The position numbers and the translations under genes were made by a program. DNA of 47,250 nt from Craurococcus roseus. Its GTDB lineage: Bacteria > Pseudomonadota > Alphaproteobacteria > Acetobacterales > Acetobacteraceae. The notes beneath the pieces are model-generated. The model did no database searches, was not told the DNA's origin, and worked only from the letters and a program-made list of their open reading frames with translations. The stretch covers positions 1 to 47,250 of the forward strand of contig NZ_BAAAFZ010000022.1 of NCBI RefSeq assembly GCF_039523795.1, read 5' to 3'. How positions within the stretch are numbered: position 1 is the first letter of the stretch; every line of letters starts with the position of its first letter. Below, one piece after another: positions 46,045 through 47,250 of this stretch.

Positions 46045-46325
46045 CATAGCCCCCGCTTCGATGGCCGTTTTGGCTTTTCCCCAACCAGCGAAAGGCCGGG
46101 ACGAGGCCTGCGGCGAAAGGTTTCGGATTGCCGGGCCGGCGCTGCGCTGTTCGTCGCTGCGCGCGGTATCGAGCCTTGCACCCCCGCGCAGTCCGCCCAC
46201 CTCGCCGCATAGCCAGCACTCCGCACAACGTGGTCGAGCCTTCCTGGGCCAGGACGAAGGAGTGGTGCGGCTTCGCCGCCCCTGACTGGCCAAAGGGTGA
46301 CGAACCCTGCCGCCGCGGAGCCGGG

Positions 46326-46919
46326 TCAGCGGTACGGCGCCTCCAGGTTGTTCGGGTCGAGGCCCAGGGCCTGTGCCGTCGCCGGGTTGATCTGCCCGGT
46401 GGATTGCAGCCCGCGGCCCTGCTGGAACCGCTCGATCGCGGCCTGCGTCCCGGCGCCCCACGCCCCGTCCACTTGCCCGCGGTAGAAACCGAGGGCGCGC
46501 AGTCGGGATTGCACGTTGCGCACGGCAGCCCTGCTCAAGGCGTTCGACGCGGCGGCGGCGGCTGGGGCGGCGTCAACACCTGTGCCGGGCGCGCCTGGCC
46601 GTACGGCCGTCAGTTCGGCGGGGTTGAGGCCGAGCGTCGCGGCCGTGGCTTGGTTGAGCTGGCCCGTCACTTGGAGGCCGCGGCTCTGCTGGAAGCGTTC
46701 TAGCGCCGATTGGCTGTCCGGCCCCCAGATGCCATCCGCGCGGCCGTTGTAGGCGCCCACCTGGCGCAACCGTTCCTGCACCTGCGTCAACGCCGCGGGC
46801 GACAGCGGCTGCGAATACACCAAGCCAGGCGACGCGGGCTGCGCCAACGCCCCCGGCACCAAGGCCGGGCCTGCCAAAAGCAGCCCGGCCAACACCGTTC
46901 CACTCAGTCGCATGGACAT
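46326..46919 (-). CDS. Secreted protein with two peptidoglycan-binding domains
   Basis: A 197-residue protein with a signal peptide (VLAGLLLAGPALVPGALA) and two PG_binding_1 repeats: VQERLRQVGAYNGRADGIWG with FQQSRGLQVTGQLN, and VQSRLRALGFYRGQVDGAWG with FQQGRGLQSTGQIN. An Ala-rich linker joins them. No enzymatic domain is present, so it probably tethers to or organises the cell wall. I start at ATG 46919 because GGAGGAGG lies just before it; ATG 46913 is two codons later, and an upstream ATG 46949 would put a charged leader before the signal peptide. Confidence 0.87.
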   Translation of the reverse strand: MSMRLSGTVLAGLLLAGPALVPGALAQPASPGLVYSQPLSPAALTQVQERLRQVGAYNGRADGIWGPDSQSALERFQQSRGLQVTGQLNQATAATLGLNPAELTAVRPGAPGTGVDAAPAAAAASNALSRAAVRNVQSRLRALGFYRGQVDGAWGAGTQAAIERFQQGRGLQSTGQINPATAQALGLDPNNLEAPYR

Positions 46920-47008
46920 GCCCTCCTCCGCATCTTTCCGCATCAACACCGAGGCGGGGGCAGAGTTGCGGACGCGGGGGGAGGGTGGCTGCCCTCACGT
47001 TCTTAGGA

Positions 47009-47250
47009 TCAGGGACAAAACCGCCTGACCTGCCTTATGCAGACGATGGCGCATCCGAGGGTGGTCAGGGCGAGGTGGACGTAGGCGCGACGCTCGTGCC
47101 GGACCGCGAGGCGGCGGGGCTGGGCGAGCCAAGCCAATGTGCGCTCGACGTTCCGCCGGTGCCGCCCGAGCCGTTCGCCGCTGTCGACCCCACGGACCGC
47201 GATCCGCGGCGCGATGCCGCGGCCCCGGCGCTCGCGGCGGCAGCGGCGGC
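47009..47250 (-). mobile_element. 3' end of an IS5-family transposase gene (cut by the window edge)
   Basis: The last 80 codons of a DDE transposase, ending in TGA at 47011-47009. RGVDSGERLGRHRRNVERTL contains the RxxxE-type region with the catalytic Glu (RNVERTLAW), followed by LAVRHERRAYVHLAL and TLGCAIVCIR, the classic IS5 (IS427/IS1031-like) ending. TTAG at 47003-47006 fits the YTAR target used by some IS5 members, and the sequence starting GATCAGGGACAAAAC at 47007 could be the terminal inverted repeat. The other end is outside the window, so integrity is unknown. Confidence 0.85.

Noticed and set aside
46140..46230. A tRNA-like stretch on the minus strand with a GGCTCGATACC-type T-loop
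   Set aside because: No 5-bp T-stem, no acceptor stem and no anticodon arm could be paired around it.

Overview
This 47 kb window is chromosomal DNA of a high-GC alphaproteobacterium, most likely order Rhodospirillales and perhaps Acetobacteraceae. That placement is an inference from GC of roughly 70%, from gene order (miaB-phoH-ybeY-corC; dnaB-alr ... radA-cvpA-purF; sdhCDAB) and from protein resemblance; no 16S gene is present. Nearly all the sequence is housekeeping. I see no CRISPR array, rRNA, convincing tRNA or prophage.

Layout. 1-2.4 kb (+): the end of a probable helicase, an S4 RNA-binding protein, ferredoxin FdxA, and a CarD/CdnL-type transcription factor with a very long Lys/Ala/Pro-rich N-terminal tail. 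2.4-4.4 kb (-): endonuclease III and a zinc alcohol/formaldehyde dehydrogenase. 4.6-5.6 kb: a DUF1203 protein converging on a small HTH-like protein. 5.6-9.7 kb (-): the overlapping miaB-phoH-ybeY-corC operon. 9.9-11 kb (-): an HTH antitoxin/PIN toxin pair. 11.1-14.6 kb (-): PlsC acyltransferase, a DsbD/ScsB-like reductase split by a 15-N gap, and dodecin. 14.7-20.7 kb (+): HrpB helicase, then an HtrA protease likely to be a lipoprotein, followed by an OmpR-type regulator and its histidine kinase.

20.8-24.5 kb: a small secreted protein, a 665-bp stretch without a convincing gene, a class II aldolase, a Cys-rich DUF6455 protein with an FNR-like site, and a D-2-hydroxyacid dehydrogenase. 24.5-28.7 kb (+): dnaB (two DnaA boxes in front), alr (no normal start codon), mlaE and mlaF. 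28.7-32.6 kb is an accessory insert: an AT-rich HEPN-like gene, a TauD/TfdA dioxygenase, a GNAT acetyltransferase and an HWE histidine kinase. 32.7-37 kb (+): radA-cvpA-purF-SDR. 37.2-42.3 kb: a lipoprotein gene with an in-frame stop, rlmJ, gpsA, a response regulator (-), ribA and an L,D-transpeptidase-like gene. 42.5-46 kb (+): sdhCDAB behind a good promoter. The right end holds a peptidoglycan-binding protein and the 3' end of an IS5-family transposase cut by the window edge.

Most notable: (1) the CarD protein with a histone-H1-like tail; (2) a dsbD gap that is probably false, since its flanks share 14 nt and collapsing them restores the frame exactly; (3) a conserved-looking lipoprotein with a TAA where a sense codon is expected; (4) alr apparently starting at ATT over the dnaB stop; (5) two DnaA boxes 10 bp apart before dnaB; (6) an FNR-like site centred at -41.5 of a predicted promoter for the DUF6455 gene; (7) the AT-rich HEPN-like insert. 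I did not find a multi-gene system that I can call new with confidence.
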